Assembly (NCBI GenBank): GCA_030528155.1
Contig: JAUMZL010000001.1
Location: 1-64,000, forward strand
DNA from: Aerococcus sp.
GTDB lineage: Bacteria > Bacillota > Bacilli > Lactobacillales > Aerococcaceae
Length of the DNA: 64,000 nucleotides
Reading direction: 5' to 3'
Position 1 is the stretch's first letter; every line of letters begins with the position of its first letter. The notes beneath the pieces were generated by a model that was not told the origin of the DNA, ran no database searches, and was given only the letters and a program-made list of their open reading frames with translations. Position numbers and translations under genes: made by a program. Of this stretch, positions 27,341 to 36,293 are shown piece by piece.

Positions 27341-27769
27341 CTAACATTCCAATCCCAAATAATTGCGTCTAAAGTAATCGGCTAATTCCACACTCATTTC
27401 CTTATCCCATTGTGCAGAATTGAGTGATCCATAGACTTCATCCCACACACAATCAATAGGCTCATCACTTTCTCCTTTACGAATAGCGATTAACTCTCTA
27501 ATATCTTTCTCAACATAAAGAGGCAAGGACTTAATCAAGAGTTCTTCTTTATCTTCTACAAAACGTTGCCAGTCAGATAAAAACAAATCCGTCATCATTT
27601 GATTGATCGTGACCCATTCTTTTTTTAAATGTGTTTGATAGACCCATTCAAAAATACCTTCATTGGGAAGACCTGCATTTTTTAATTGATCAATAGCTAC
27701 TTTTGTTGCTTGTTTATCTTCACGTTGTAAACTTAGGAGTAAATTTTGAATTAGTTCTTTCAATTCCAC
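27341..27769 (-). CDS. Unknown 142-residue protein in the nucleotidyltransferase-kinase operon
   Basis: I do not recognise this protein. It is 142 residues, acidic and probably all-helical, opening MELKELIQNLLLSLQRED with alternating Leu and charged residues, and has two acidic patches (VEDKEELL and GESDEPID). It has no membrane segment or signal peptide. Eight bases separate it from the nucleotidyltransferase gene before it, and the next gene's ribosome binding site lies within its last codons, so the three genes are one transcript. Small acidic proteins in such positions are often antitoxins or adaptors, which is inference here. Confidence 0.7.
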   Translation of the reverse strand: MELKELIQNLLLSLQREDKQATKVAIDQLKNAGLPNEGIFEWVYQTHLKKEWVTINQMMTDLFLSDWQRFVEDKEELLIKSLPLYVEKDIRELIAIRKGESDEPIDCVWDEVYGSLNSAQWDKEMSVELADYFRRNYLGLEC

Positions 27770-27777
27770 TCACCTCT

Positions 27778-28974
27778 TTATAAACCTAAATCATCATCTA
27801 ACGACCAATCACTATCTAGCAAATTTTCTTCTTGTTGCTTTATATTTTTTTCTAGTCGGTCTTTATAAGTGCCTTCTAGTGTATAACCATTAGTATTCAT
27901 CCCCAACTGATCATACATCTCTAAAAAATTGGCAACTAAAGTATCAGGATCAATTAAAGCATCTTGTTGTTCGAGGATTAAAGTATCTAACTCATCAATG
28001 CCTTTTTCAGATAAAACGTAGCGTAAATTCCTAATATCCCGTTTCGATAATTCTGAGGAATAATGATGAAACATAAATTGAATATCGTATAAATCGTTAA
28101 TCCGAGAATAATTTAAATAATCGTATAACATCATTATAAATAGCTCCGAGATTGTGTACATTTTTATACCGTTTATCTGTGTCAGTTGGTCAGCTTCAAT
28201 GAGATCTCTTAAATAATAACTGACTTGCACTTGCAAACATCGCTTCGGGTCGGTTTGTGAATGGTAATCAATTAATACCTGCTGTGTTGTAGCTGATTCT
28301 TTTATCGAAAGATCATAACCTTTTTCGAAACAAAAATTCTTCAACAGAGAGAGGTCGTTTTGAGAAGAGCAAACATCTATGCTTAGATCTTCTGGGATTC
28401 TGTCAAGATGATAACCATAGTATAATGCCACTGCTCCTTTGAGTATCCATTGATTTGTAGCTTGACTAAGCCATTGAATCAGCTCTTTTATAACACCCAA
28501 GTGCGCAAGTTGCCATTCTTTCTCTGGAACGATGGAATTTAGAACGAAAGCTTCCCCTTTTATTTTTTTAAAAGCTAACCACGTCATGTGATATTCTTGT
28601 AACATAAAATGATCGACTTGTTGCCAGTGAGGAACAGATTTCAATTCATAAACTTTCTCGAGAAAGGTACGCGTATATTTTTCATTTCCAATGAAGGAAT
28701 CGCGCATTCCTTTTGCTTTGTTAAATTCTTGGTCAACCAGCATGTCTAACAGTGCCCGTATGTGATTGGCAACATTTATTTTAGTGTTTGAATGTGGTCT
28801 TGGGAGAGAATGATTTCTTTCAATACCATAGTCTCTGTAAAAAGTTTTCTCTGAATCAATCAGATGGCGATCAATATTTTTATTAGACCAATCCAATGCT
28901 GACTGATGCCAATCTCCCAATGTGTCCAATTGATTTGAAAGATTTAAGGCATATGTTTTACTGAGATATTGCAT
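27778..28974 (-). CDS. AbiEii/AbiGii-type nucleotidyltransferase with extra N-terminal domain
   Basis: The 398-residue protein has a nucleotidyltransferase core of the AbiEii/AbiGii toxin type from about residue 160. The helix-capping ILKGAVALYYGYHLDR, the acidic motif RIPEDLSID (192-200) and the later LYDIQFMFHHY match the family's LKGGTAL, SxDxD and RDLYDL boxes. The acidic motif is atypical, with Ser at the usual second Asp. Residues 1-155 are an additional helical region I do not recognise. An earlier ATG (28998) lacks a ribosome binding site; GAGGGG sits before 28974. It is first gene of the operon with the 142-residue protein and the CtkA-like kinase. Confidence 0.72.
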   Translation of the reverse strand: MQYLSKTYALNLSNQLDTLGDWHQSALDWSNKNIDRHLIDSEKTFYRDYGIERNHSLPRPHSNTKINVANHIRALLDMLVDQEFNKAKGMRDSFIGNEKYTRTFLEKVYELKSVPHWQQVDHFMLQEYHMTWLAFKKIKGEAFVLNSIVPEKEWQLAHLGVIKELIQWLSQATNQWILKGAVALYYGYHLDRIPEDLSIDVCSSQNDLSLLKNFCFEKGYDLSIKESATTQQVLIDYHSQTDPKRCLQVQVSYYLRDLIEADQLTQINGIKMYTISELFIMMLYDYLNYSRINDLYDIQFMFHHYSSELSKRDIRNLRYVLSEKGIDELDTLILEQQDALIDPDTLVANFLEMYDQLGMNTNGYTLEGTYKDRLEKNIKQQEENLLDSDWSLDDDLGL

Positions 28975-29062
28975 GGATATCCCCTCACTTTTACCCATTT
29001 TTGCTATTTAGTTATAGAAGCACTTATCCTTATTATTATTGGCTGTGGAGGCTGGTTGAGTG

Positions 29063-29503
29063 TTATCGATTAATTTGCTCTCGATTATTGTAGGCCAGCT
29101 GCATCAAGAAGCGATACAGTGGAAAAATATCAATGTTTTTGGGAAATTCAAAGGTGTAAGTTTTTAACTGTTCTGTGTGAGGATGGCGGTAAATGTTCTC
29201 TAACACTACAATTTTCAATTCACTATCATCCAATCCAAAGCCAGCCGTTTCTAGCTCTACATTCACAATCTGAGATAAGAAGATCGTTTGAAAAGCTGTT
29301 TTCTTTCCAGTAGTCCCCTGCTTATCGATAAAAATCATCCGCAAGTTGGTGAAAAGCAGACTATCACGAATTAAACTAAACCCAATTTTTATTTCCTCTT
29401 CATTGATCAGAATATGACCATACTCCTGCTGTAAATCATCATTGTTCTGCTCGCTGTAGTTGCCAGCAATGCCTTGAATCAAATTCCCAAAATTAAAAGC
29501 CAT
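29063..29503 (-). CDS. Bacterial PH-domain protein (bPH_1 type)
   Basis: The 146-residue cytoplasmic protein has a PH-like beta sandwich of the YvbH/bPH_1 type: residues 35-60 IKIGFSLIRDSLLFTNLRMIF, then KQGTTGKKTAFQTIFLSQI with the family Gly-Lys-Lys turn, and a C-terminal helix. The role of the family is not established. It starts at the ATG at 29503 after AAAGGAGAG, seven to thirty bases after the ATPase-permease fusion gene, with which it is probably transcribed. A related protein is encoded at 47200. Confidence 0.75.
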   Translation of the reverse strand: MAFNFGNLIQGIAGNYSEQNNDDLQQEYGHILINEEEIKIGFSLIRDSLLFTNLRMIFIDKQGTTGKKTAFQTIFLSQIVNVELETAGFGLDDSELKIVVLENIYRHPHTEQLKTYTFEFPKNIDIFPLYRFLMQLAYNNREQINR

Positions 29504-29534
29504 TATCTTCTCTCCTTTATTTATCACTCATCTA

Positions 29535-31904
29535 TTATTCATCACGCAAAGCTTCCACGGGGACACGGCGACTCGCAATACGCGCAGGAATCGCACCCGC
29601 TAAAATGGTAAGGATCAGACTCAATCCCACCAAAATTAAGGCATATTCTGGTTTAAGATACATATGGAAAGCCCCTGCACCAAATTGATTGGCGAAAAAG
29701 TGGTTGATTGGCAGTGTCAAACCACTCGCAACCCCCACGCCAATCACACCGGCTGCTAAACCAATGATAAAGGATTCCGCATTGAAAATACGCGAAATAT
29801 CTTTGGCACGGGCGCCAATTGCTCGCATGATTCCAATCTCCTTGGTGCGTTCAACCACGGAGACGTACATGATAATACCGATCATGATGGAAGATACAAT
29901 CAACGCGATGGATGAAAACCCTGTCAGAATCACCGTTAACGCGCTGATAAGCGTAGACATGGAGGTCGTTAATAATTTCGATACATCCATGAAATGAATC
30001 AGTTTTTGTTGTGATTCATCGCTGTCTTTACCGAATTCATCCTCGATCTTGGTGTTATATTGCTCAATATGTTGGCCGATCTCTTCTCTTTCAGCAAATG
30101 TCGCAGGATAAATCAAAATCGTTGTTGGTGTCTTTGTGCCGCCTAGGCCTTGCATGAGTTGTTGGTAAGTCGTGTCATTTAATGCGTTAGCACCTGGCAT
30201 TAAGACATTGTCTTGCTTCCCCACATCACGCTGTTTCTTTACGATAGCAGATTGCTCTTCTTTTTCCATCAATTGCTCATTCAGCGCGGTAGTGTAAGCA
30301 ATTGGTGTGGCGATCATCTGCGTCATTTCTTCTTTAGGTCGCAAGATGGCTGTGATGGTCACCTCTTGGCCGTTATCATAGCGATTGGCATCAATGCTCT
30401 CCCCAACAAATTGTCCATTCACTTCTTTGAAGGATTGATCATTCGTCAACACGCGGAACGTTTTACCAATCAGTTGTTGATAATCCACACTGCTGCCTTC
30501 TCCATATCCCAAGGCGCTCAGGGTTTCTTGACTCAGTGAGTAATCGGCATTCAATACAATGACTGCCTGATTAGCCGTTGCTGGATAGGTAAAAGTTTCG
30601 CCTTCATGTGCCACGACATCATACTGCTTCATGACTTGTGTGGCATTGTCTGGTAATACCGAAAACAATGATTGCCCTGACAGGAAACCGCTCATGTTGG
30701 AGATATTCCCATGATTTGGAAGCATAGCAATGACGTTGCCCTCTTCATCCTTGGTAAGCGCTTTGACCTGATACCCCGTTTGATATTGCGCAATAGCATT
30801 GGTTTGTTTCAATTGATCGCTGAGGTAAGTCAAGAAGTTAGGCGTTCCGTCCATTGGTGCTGTTTCAAAATCATTATGATGCGTTTTTTGCCCAGGCAGG
30901 TCGCGTGGGATCACTTTACCGGGATCTTTGACATCTGAGGACATCATCATAGGACTTTGACCAGTAATATCTACCTGCTCTTGACTGATTGAAATAGGCA
31001 GTGTGGCGAGCGTCGTCTCCTGCATGCTGTTAATATAGTCGCTTAAACCGGTTGATAGCGCCAACACTAACCCAATAGAGATAAAACCAATGCTTCCAGC
31101 AATGGCAATAAGTATCGTACGCGCTTTTTTGGTGCTGAGATTTTTAAAACTGGAGGATAAAGCGGCTAAAAAACTCATCTTAGTTTTTGCCGGCTGGTAC
31201 TTCGCACCGGCTTCTTCCTCTGCTTGATAGGGAGCAGAATCCGCAATGATCTCGCCATCTTTTAATTGAATAATGCGGTCACTGTAGGCTTTAGCGAGGG
31301 CTTCATTATGCGTGACCATGATCACCAATTTTTCGTGGCTAATTTCAGCGAGGATCTGCATCACTTCCTCGCTAGTATGACTATCGAGGGCGCCAGTGGG
31401 TTCATCGGCTAGTAAAATTTGCGGATCAGTCACAATTGCCCGAGCAATTGCCACACGTTGCATTTGGCCACCTGATAATTGGCTAGGCTGCTTATTGACG
31501 TGCTGACTAAGTCCCACCCGTTCAAGCGCTGCCTGTGCTTTTGCCTGGGCTTCTTTTTTCGATAATCCAGCCAATGAGAGGGCCATTGTCACGTTATCAA
31601 GAACACTCAAATGCGCAATTAAGTTATAGCTCTGAAAGACAAAACCAATTGTTTCATTGCGATAGCTGTCCCAATTTTCTTGAGTAAATGACTTCGTCGA
31701 TGTACCATCAACGATCAAATCGCCACTGGTATATTGATCCAGCCCACCGATCACGTTCAATAGTGTGGTCTTCCCGCTGCCAGATTGTCCTAAAATTGAA
31801 ACAAATCCAGCCTTAGGAAATTGCAGGGAGATGTCTTCTAGTGCCGTCACTTTCCTGTTACCAGTGGCATAATGTTTTTGAATATGTTTGAGGGTGATCA
31901 CCAC
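29535..31904 (-). CDS. MacB-type ABC transporter, ATPase fused to permease
   Basis: The 789-residue protein joins an ABC ATPase (residues 1-225: [38 protein letters not shown]) to a FtsX-like permease. The first membrane helix is near residue 262, a large extracellular domain spans about 290-620, and three C-terminal helices lie near 655, 715 and 760. This type VII mechanotransmission design exports or senses peptides and antibiotics rather than nutrients. The exact substrate is unknown. No two-component system is next to it. A PH-domain gene follows in the same operon. Confidence 0.85.
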   Translation of the reverse strand: MVITLKHIQKHYATGNRKVTALEDISLQFPKAGFVSILGQSGSGKTTLLNVIGGLDQYTSGDLIVDGTSTKSFTQENWDSYRNETIGFVFQSYNLIAHLSVLDNVTMALSLAGLSKKEAQAKAQAALERVGLSQHVNKQPSQLSGGQMQRVAIARAIVTDPQILLADEPTGALDSHTSEEVMQILAEISHEKLVIMVTHNEALAKAYSDRIIQLKDGEIIADSAPYQAEEEAGAKYQPAKTKMSFLAALSSSFKNLSTKKARTILIAIAGSIGFISIGLVLALSTGLSDYINSMQETTLATLPISISQEQVDITGQSPMMMSSDVKDPGKVIPRDLPGQKTHHNDFETAPMDGTPNFLTYLSDQLKQTNAIAQYQTGYQVKALTKDEEGNVIAMLPNHGNISNMSGFLSGQSLFSVLPDNATQVMKQYDVVAHEGETFTYPATANQAVIVLNADYSLSQETLSALGYGEGSSVDYQQLIGKTFRVLTNDQSFKEVNGQFVGESIDANRYDNGQEVTITAILRPKEEMTQMIATPIAYTTALNEQLMEKEEQSAIVKKQRDVGKQDNVLMPGANALNDTTYQQLMQGLGGTKTPTTILIYPATFAEREEIGQHIEQYNTKIEDEFGKDSDESQQKLIHFMDVSKLLTTSMSTLISALTVILTGFSSIALIVSSIMIGIIMYVSVVERTKEIGIMRAIGARAKDISRIFNAESFIIGLAAGVIGVGVASGLTLPINHFFANQFGAGAFHMYLKPEYALILVGLSLILTILAGAIPARIASRRVPVEALRDE

Positions 31905-32104
31905 TCTGCCTCCTTAGTCTGATTCCTTTTTTGTCTATTGTTTTTTCAATCGACTTCGGTCTGCTTTAGTTGCTTATCTTTGCTTCCTTTTGAACAGCGA
32001 ACCTTCCCAGCTCCGCCAGTGTGCGCACTTTTGAAGCAAAAGGCGTCATAACTAAAAGTATAGAAGAGATCACCTGTGAATAGCAATCAAAAGGACAGCA
32101 CGTC

Positions 32105-32788
32105 CTACTTAAACCAATTATCTTCCTCAGGCATATGCGCTAGATCCTCATTGTAGGCGAGTTTTTGCCAGTTCCCCGCATGGTACGTCAGGCGCGCGAC
32201 TCCGCCGTTCCGCATGCTTGGATATTCCTCCAATTGTGGGAAAATGGCTGTAAAAAAGGTTTTAATCATCATGCCATGTGACACGACCAACACCGTCTCA
32301 TCGTTAGCATCATGAGCTATCGCAATATCTTTTAGCGCATGAATGATTCGTGTCGTAAATTCTTGATAATTTTCGGCTTGTTCAGTGGGATCATAATGTT
32401 TTATAGCATCCACATAATCCTTCAATCGGTCTTGACTGGTCGTTTCTTCTACGGCAGGACGCACCTGACTTTCTAGTAACGTCTGCATGGCTGGACCATA
32501 CGCCCCCACGTTACTACCAAAAGAGACCTCACGTAATCCCTTCCGCTTTTGTAAGGCAGAAGGTTGGAGGTGGCGGTTCGCCTGTAAGATATAAGTGGCT
32601 GTATCATAAGCGCGCGACAGATCGCTCGCATAGGCGGCATCAAACGCCACATCAGCGAGTGCGACGCCATCCCGCTTGGCGACTTCAATACCTTTATTGG
32701 TGAGCTTGGAATCCACCCATCCTTGTACAATGCGGTCACGATTATTTTCCGTTTGGCCATGGCGAACTAAGTAAATTGTGGTTGTCAT
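32105..32788 (-). CDS. Histidine phosphatase family protein
   Basis: This 227-residue protein is a phosphoglycerate-mutase-like phosphatase. IYLVRHGQTENN carries the phospho-accepting His, DAAYASDLSRAYDTA the second Arg, and VLVVSHGMMIKTFF the second catalytic His. The members of this branch act on varied small phosphate esters, so the substrate cannot be assigned. A second, related gene is at 47714. It appears to be a single gene, with its stop 200 bases downstream of the start of the ABC fusion gene. Confidence 0.88.
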   Translation of the reverse strand: MTTTIYLVRHGQTENNRDRIVQGWVDSKLTNKGIEVAKRDGVALADVAFDAAYASDLSRAYDTATYILQANRHLQPSALQKRKGLREVSFGSNVGAYGPAMQTLLESQVRPAVEETTSQDRLKDYVDAIKHYDPTEQAENYQEFTTRIIHALKDIAIAHDANDETVLVVSHGMMIKTFFTAIFPQLEEYPSMRNGGVARLTYHAGNWQKLAYNEDLAHMPEEDNWFK

Positions 32789-32999
32789 AATAAAAAGACT
32801 CCCCCTTTTCTCTATTAAGTATAAGCGAAATGTCTGCGTAAACTAAACATTTTCTCTAATGAGAGCGTTGTTTTAAATAATTTTTGTGATGATAGCTGGT
32901 GGGACAAATACAGTACTGCTTACTTTTTGAAAAATACTTTTTTGGTTCGTTAAGAAAGGATTAACGGTTAGGCGATAACTTTAGTCAAACCGATACAAA

Positions 33000-33018
33000 T
33001 GATACACTAGCTGTATCA
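33000..33018 (+). promoter_or_regulatory. Perfect 7-5-7 palindrome before the lipoprotein gene
   Basis: TGATACA-CTAGC-TGTATCA is a perfect inverted repeat, 50 bases before the lipoprotein ATG, with a further GATACA just upstream. It looks like an operator. A small hairpin, GTGGGA-TTA-TCCCAC (33027-33041), follows in the leader. The cognate regulator is not evident. Confidence 0.55.
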
Positions 33019-33067
33019 AGTTATCAGTGGGATTATCCCACCCAAAAAAGGATCAGGAGTGAAAGAG

Positions 33068-33721
33068 ATGAATAAAAAAGTAGGCTTTCTCGCAACAGCG
33101 GCCCTCGCATTAGCCCTGGCAGGATGTGGCAGTCAAACAAACAACCAGAGTGCAATGTATGAAGACAACACCCCTTCGAGCCAGTCCTCTACCTCATCAG
33201 ATCAATCAACATCTTCCGTATCTGAGTCATCAGAAACGAATGAATCCTCTTCTATCGAAAGTTCGACGACTGATGAAGCTGATCAAGCGGTTGCCGCTGT
33301 GAGTGTCAAAGGAAACACCTGGAGCGAACAAGAATCGTCCGTTAAGAGTCAGGTCAATGATGATCAAATTCAAACGGTGCGGGCCAGCCTGACTGATGTG
33401 AGCACACAACAAGCCAGCCAATCCGACAGTACGGTGAAAAAAGGTCGATTGCTGGAAGATAGTGAATCTACCAACAGCACAGGCCCTGAAGCTAAGGCCA
33501 TTCAAAAAGCCAAGGATACGGTTTTAAACATGGACACGGTCCCTGACCAGACCGAAAACCGCGTAATTATCGCTAAAACAAATGGCCTGAGCGTTCATGC
33601 GCTCGACCAATACAGTGATGCGCAAATTTTAGAAGCGCGTTTAGTTGCTGAAAATCTCGGCAGTGATGCGGGCTATTCGTACCGTTATCTGACGCAAAAT
33701 TACAAGCAAGATACCCTTTAA
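33068..33721 (+). CDS. Unknown Ser/Thr-rich lipoprotein
   Basis: The 217-residue precursor has a lipoprotein signal ending LALAGC, so Cys20 would be lipidated and the protein anchored on the outer membrane face. Residues 24-75 form a Ser/Thr/Glu-rich linker. The rest is hydrophilic with a more ordered C-terminal part (about 140-217: AIQKAKDTVLNMDTVPDQ, then VSYRYL-like aromatic end). I do not recognise the domain. The start is the ATG at 33068, because AGGAG overlaps the alternative GTG at 33059. An operator-like palindrome and terminator bracket the gene, so it is monocistronic. Confidence 0.7.
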   Translation: MNKKVGFLATAALALALAGCGSQTNNQSAMYEDNTPSSQSSTSSDQSTSSVSESSETNESSSIESSTTDEADQAVAAVSVKGNTWSEQESSVKSQVNDDQIQTVRASLTDVSTQQASQSDSTVKKGRLLEDSESTNSTGPEAKAIQKAKDTVLNMDTVPDQTENRVIIAKTNGLSVHALDQYSDAQILEARLVAENLGSDAGYSYRYLTQNYKQDTL

Positions 33722-33772
33722 TTAACGAATAATAAATAGCATCTGCCGTAATTAACGGGTCTGTCCTATAGG

Positions 33773-33805
33773 AAAAGCCACTCGCATTCAAACGAGTGGC
33801 TTTTT
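33773..33805 (+). terminator. Intrinsic terminator after lipoprotein gene
   Basis: AAAAGCCACTCG pairs perfectly with CGAGTGGCTTTT around CATTCAAA, followed by T and then AGCG. Confidence 0.88.
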
Positions 33806-33858
33806 AGCGTGCGCTGCTTTACGAGCAAACGTACAACTTTTGCTGTAATCACTATTTA

Positions 33859-35028
33859 TTACTGTAAGAACTGGCGATAGCGATAGATCAATCCAAAGGC
33901 GCTCGCGAACGCTAAAGCAGCTAACATTAAGTTCCCTTGAATCCCCCAATGATCGAATAGGTGCCCTGCTAGAAAGGTCGTCAACATGATCGATAAATCA
34001 AAGGTGGAAGCCTCCAGTGAGACTGCAATTTCCTTATTATGTTCAACTTGGCGCGTAAATGTCGTCTGGAATAACGTAGAGAGTGGTCCAAAGCTCATTC
34101 CCCAAACAATGCCCCACAGCATGACTAATAGTGGCTCATGTATGAAGAATAACAATCCTATCATTGCGATTAAACCAAATGCAGACACCGCTAAAAGAAT
34201 ACGATGAAGGTGTTCATCAACTAAACGCTGAACCACTAAAATTGCCCCCATGGCCCCAATGCCGAACAGCAATTGCATGACGATCGGATTGAGTTGCGCT
34301 TGTTTGGCAATCATTTGAATGTAGACATAGGTCGAATATTGCGCAATTACAAAGGCCATCACCATGGCTAACCCCACCCGGATGCCTGGTAATTTCATCA
34401 AGGTCTTTGGATGAGGCACCTTTCCACTGCGATTGCCCTCAACTGTTGGGAAGTAACGCCATCCCAGCAAGGTAATAAGGATAAATAAGGCACTGATTAA
34501 ACCAAACGTTACACGCCACGATGTCCAACGTCCAATGGCTGTTGTCAAAGGCACCCCTAAGCTGAGCCCAAGTGAGGATCCTGTTAGCACTAAGGCAATG
34601 GTGCGTCCTCCTCGCAGTGGTGGTGCAATCGCTAAGGTGTAAGGTGCAATCATTGGCCAGAAAACAGCCGCACATCCACCGCTCAATAAACGAGCTAAAA
34701 ATACCCAGGAAAAGGATGGCGACAGAGCAATCACGCCATTCATGAGCCCAAGAAAACCGATAATCGCGAGCAATAAACGCCGACGATTAAAACGAGCAAA
34801 AAAGCGGGTTAAGGGAATAGCTAAGAAAGCAGATGGCAAAGTATAAATCGCCACTAACCACGCAACCGTTGATAAAGATTGGTCAAAGGCTGCTGCGATT
34901 TGTGTTAATAATCCTGACGGCGCTAACTCCGTGGTGTAGAACATTAACGTTAAACTCCCTAATAAACCAATAGTAATGGGTGATAATGTTCCCCTATTTT
35001 CTACTGCTTGCCCGTTACTTTGTTGCAC
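33859..35028 (-). CDS. MFS transporter (DHA1/AraJ-like)
   Basis: This 389-residue protein has twelve predicted membrane helices. LLTQIAAAFDQSLSTVAWLVAIYTLPSAF is the usual first-loop pattern, and RFNRRRLLLAIIGF carries the DHA1 family's conserved basic motif between helices 2 and 3. The resemblance is to proton-driven efflux pumps for sugars, arabinose or drugs (AraJ, YdhP type), but the substrate cannot be named. It is divergent from the GntR-regulated operon, separated by about 200 bases that contain the operator of that operon. Confidence 0.8.
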   Translation of the reverse strand: MQQSNGQAVENRGTLSPITIGLLGSLTLMFYTTELAPSGLLTQIAAAFDQSLSTVAWLVAIYTLPSAFLAIPLTRFFARFNRRRLLLAIIGFLGLMNGVIALSPSFSWVFLARLLSGGCAAVFWPMIAPYTLAIAPPLRGGRTIALVLTGSSLGLSLGVPLTTAIGRWTSWRVTFGLISALFILITLLGWRYFPTVEGNRSGKVPHPKTLMKLPGIRVGLAMVMAFVIAQYSTYVYIQMIAKQAQLNPIVMQLLFGIGAMGAILVVQRLVDEHLHRILLAVSAFGLIAMIGLLFFIHEPLLVMLWGIVWGMSFGPLSTLFQTTFTRQVEHNKEIAVSLEASTFDLSIMLTTFLAGHLFDHWGIQGNLMLAALAFASAFGLIYRYRQFLQ

Positions 35029-35140
35029 GATGCGCTCACTCCTTTTCTATCTTCGCTGATTATACCTTGCCCTTTTGTGCGATGCTACCGTCTTTTTCAC
35101 CTTTTTGTACATATTGGAGGGAGGACTCACGTATAAAGTG

Positions 35141-35191
35141 TTGACAGCTCACTGTATCACATGCATAATACAATTAACGTCTGTATTATGC
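35141..35191 (+). promoter_or_regulatory. Promoter and operator of the GntR/ABC operon
   Basis: TTGACA (35141-35146) and CATAAT (35164-35169) are 17 bases apart. A perfect inverted repeat GCATAATACA (35163-35172) / TGTATTATGC (35182-35191) overlaps the -10 element, and a further TTAATACAATCAAC half-repeat follows at 35194-35207. The arrangement suggests autorepression by the GntR protein encoded just downstream. Confidence 0.75.
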
Positions 35192-35236
35192 GTTTAATAC
35201 AATCAACAAACTCTCACACAGAAAGAAGGTGAGCCA

Positions 35237-35608
35237 TTGGAATTCGATAAACATCGTCCGATTTACGCGCAAGTGATGGACCATCTCAAAGAACAAATGG
35301 TCAACGGCACCTACCAGCCGGGTGAATCCCTGCCGAGTCGGCGCGAGATTGCACGTGAACTGGGCATTAATCCCAATACTGTACAGCGAGCCTTTGCCCA
35401 ATTGGAAGAACAAGGTTACCTCACGACGCAGAATACGCAATCCAGTGTGGTGACCACCGATCAAGAGAAATTGCAGCAACTGCGCCACGAACAGATCCAA
35501 CAAGCACTCGATGCTCTTATCACTACCGCTGATCACATTGGCTTATCACTCAATGATATTCAAGCGCTCTTAATTGCTACGTACCAAAGGAGGAATCACG
35601 ATGATTGA
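35237..35608 (+). CDS. GntR/YtrA-type transcription regulator
   Basis: The 123-residue protein has a GntR winged helix (PIYAQVMDHLKEQMVNGTYQ, ESLPSRREIARELGINPNTV, EQGYLTT) and only a short C-terminal helical part, which defines the YtrA subgroup. Such proteins usually repress an ABC transporter operon in which they are the first gene, as here. The start codon is TTG after GAAGGTGAG. A perfect 10-bp inverted repeat over the promoter is the likely binding site. The stop overlaps the ATPase start by eight bases. Confidence 0.87.
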   Translation: MEFDKHRPIYAQVMDHLKEQMVNGTYQPGESLPSRREIARELGINPNTVQRAFAQLEEQGYLTTQNTQSSVVTTDQEKLQQLRHEQIQQALDALITTADHIGLSLNDIQALLIATYQRRNHDD

Positions 35609-36293
35609 AATCAGTCATTTACGCAAAAAGTTCGGCAAGAAGACGGTACTCAATGATGTTTCTTTTACCGTTAATCCGGGCGAAGTCACCTGTTTAATTG
35701 GGGTGAATGGAACAGGGAAAACAACGATTATGAATGCCATCATGCAACTCATTAAAGTAGATAGCGGTAATATCCAACTCGATGGCCAGCCACTTACTTA
35801 TGATGATTTTAACCGCATTGCCTACGTCCCCGATGCAATTACTCTTCTTCATTCTTTGACCATCGAAGAAAGTCTGGATTACATGGCGACTTACTATGAG
35901 AGCTTCAGTAAGGAACGAGCCAGTCAATTATTAGAATTCTTTCGCTTCAATCCTACCGACCGTATTGATACCCTCTCGAAAGGAAACGTTGCTAAAGCGA
36001 ACATTCTCGTCAATTTAGCTTTGGATGCCGATTATTTCATTATGGATGAGCCCTTCTCAGGGATTGATATTTTTACGCGCGAAGAGATTACGCGTATTTT
36101 TACGGATGATATTCTTGCGGACAAGGGGGTATTAATCTCTACCCATGAAATTCAAGATATCGAATTTTTGATTGATAAGGCTATTCTTCTCGATAATGGT
36201 CAGGTGGTAAAGACATTCTATCCGGAAGAAGTGCGACAAACCACTGGACAATCTATCGAAGACGTCATGCGAGAGGTGTATCATTATGCATAA
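35601..36293 (+). CDS. ABC transporter ATP-binding protein (YtrB-like)
   Basis: The 230-residue ATPase has GVNGTGKTT (Walker A, near residue 38), the Q-loop, an atypical signature LSKGNVAK in place of LSGGQ, and YFIMDEPFSGID (Walker B). Such reduced signatures are common in the Ytr/Bcr-type ABC-2 exporters. It starts at the ATG at 35601 with AAAGGAGG; an upstream in-frame ATG at 35574 has no site. It is coupled by overlaps to both the regulator and the permease and works with the latter. Confidence 0.86.
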   Translation: MIEISHLRKKFGKKTVLNDVSFTVNPGEVTCLIGVNGTGKTTIMNAIMQLIKVDSGNIQLDGQPLTYDDFNRIAYVPDAITLLHSLTIEESLDYMATYYESFSKERASQLLEFFRFNPTDRIDTLSKGNVAKANILVNLALDADYFIMDEPFSGIDIFTREEITRIFTDDILADKGVLISTHEIQDIEFLIDKAILLDNGQVVKTFYPEEVRQTTGQSIEDVMREVYHYA

